Shown here: positions 12,115-12,320 of the stretch, piece after piece | Layout of the letters: every line of letters begins with the position of its first letter | Numbering within the stretch: position 1 is the first letter of the stretch | From: RBG-16-66-20 sp964564865 | Lineage (GTDB): Bacteria; Pseudomonadota; Gammaproteobacteria; Burkholderiales; SG8-39 | Direction of reading: 5' to 3' | Assembly (NCBI GenBank): GCA_964564865.1 | Contig: CAZMDA010000082.1 | Span: 1-12,320, forward strand | Length of the DNA: 12,320 nucleotides | Program-made: the position numbers and the translations under genes | Notes under the pieces: model-generated | Told to the model about the DNA's origin: nothing | Database searches by the model: none | Seen by the model: the letters and a program-made list of their open reading frames with translations, nothing else

Positions 12115-12320
12115 CTAGGACGCCGCCGCCTTCTGTTTCGCCTCCAGCGCCTCCCAGCGCTCCAGCTTCGCGAGCAGCAGCCCTTCGATCTCCAGGCTGC
12201 GCTGCTGGTCCTTCAGCACCACCTCGGCGCCCTGCTTGTAGTACTCGGCGTTGCTCATCTTCGCGGCCAGCGCGTGCTGCTCGGCCTCCAGGGCTTCCAG
12301 CTCCTTCGGCAGCGCTTCCA
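12115..12320 (-). CDS. uup: ABC-F ATPase (Uup-like), C-terminal end only
   Basis: Only the last 67 codons are inside the window; the gene continues beyond the right edge. The residues end F/W-type L-E-R-W-E-A-L-E-A-K-Q-K-A-A-A-S and include E-L-E-A-L-E-A-E-Q and M-S-N-A-E-Y-Y-K-Q, a charged coiled coil. This matches the C-terminal coiled-coil domain of Uup, where the E. coli protein has a similar pattern ending in E-R-W-E-Y-L-E. Uup is an ABC-F protein acting at the ribosome and in replication-associated precise excision. The stop (TAG, read as CTA at 12115-12117) faces the aminohydrolase stop 19 bases away, so the two genes converge with no clear terminator between them. Confidence 0.8.
   Translation of the reverse strand, partial: EALPKELEALEAEQHALAAKMSNAEYYKQGAEVVLKDQQRSLEIEGLLLAKLERWEALEAKQKAAAS

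Overview
The window is a chromosomal segment of a high-GC proteobacterium, most likely a betaproteobacterium. This rests on strong GC bias at third codon positions, a Tat-dependent ABC solute-binding protein, a sigma-54 promoter, UPF0178 and YjbQ family genes and a Uup-type ABC-F gene; no rRNA or tRNA is present to fix the taxon. There are 13 protein-coding genes (one cut by the right edge) and no tRNA, rRNA, CRISPR array or transposase.

Left part (1-3430). A 28-residue hydrophobic microprotein and a DUF4258-like protein come first, with normal high-GC composition. Then a visibly less GC-rich block (about 415-3430) carries two tightly linked genes: a MazG-like nucleotide pyrophosphohydrolase and an 809-residue fusion. 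The fusion joins a PD-(D/E)XK-like nuclease region, a Schlafen-group-3/DUF2075 helicase and a C-terminal LexA/UmuD-type S24 peptidase domain that still has its Ser/Lys pair and a correctly spaced Ala-Gly bond. This looks like an acquired, possibly SOS-responsive, defence cassette and is the most interesting system here.

Middle part (3431-7628). A minus-strand operon encodes an XRE regulator, a YjbQ (UPF0047) protein and an NfsA/FRP-like nitroreductase. Two copies of a 20-bp near-palindrome (17/20 identical) lie exactly at its two ends and may be operators. Divergent from it runs a UvrD/Rep-type helicase with a LexA-box-like site upstream and a twin REP-like palindrome inserted in frame inside the coding region, followed by a YaiI (UPF0178) gene.

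Right part (7629-12095). A sigma-54 promoter with a dyad at the predicted start site drives a compact five-gene operon: Tat-exported solute-binding protein, ABC permease, ABC ATPase, a small CPHC-motif protein and an aminohydrolase of the TrzN/AtzA/SAH-deaminase superfamily. Together they suggest uptake and deamination of a nitrogen-rich heterocycle under nitrogen control. The 3' end of an ABC-F (Uup-like) gene converges from the right edge.
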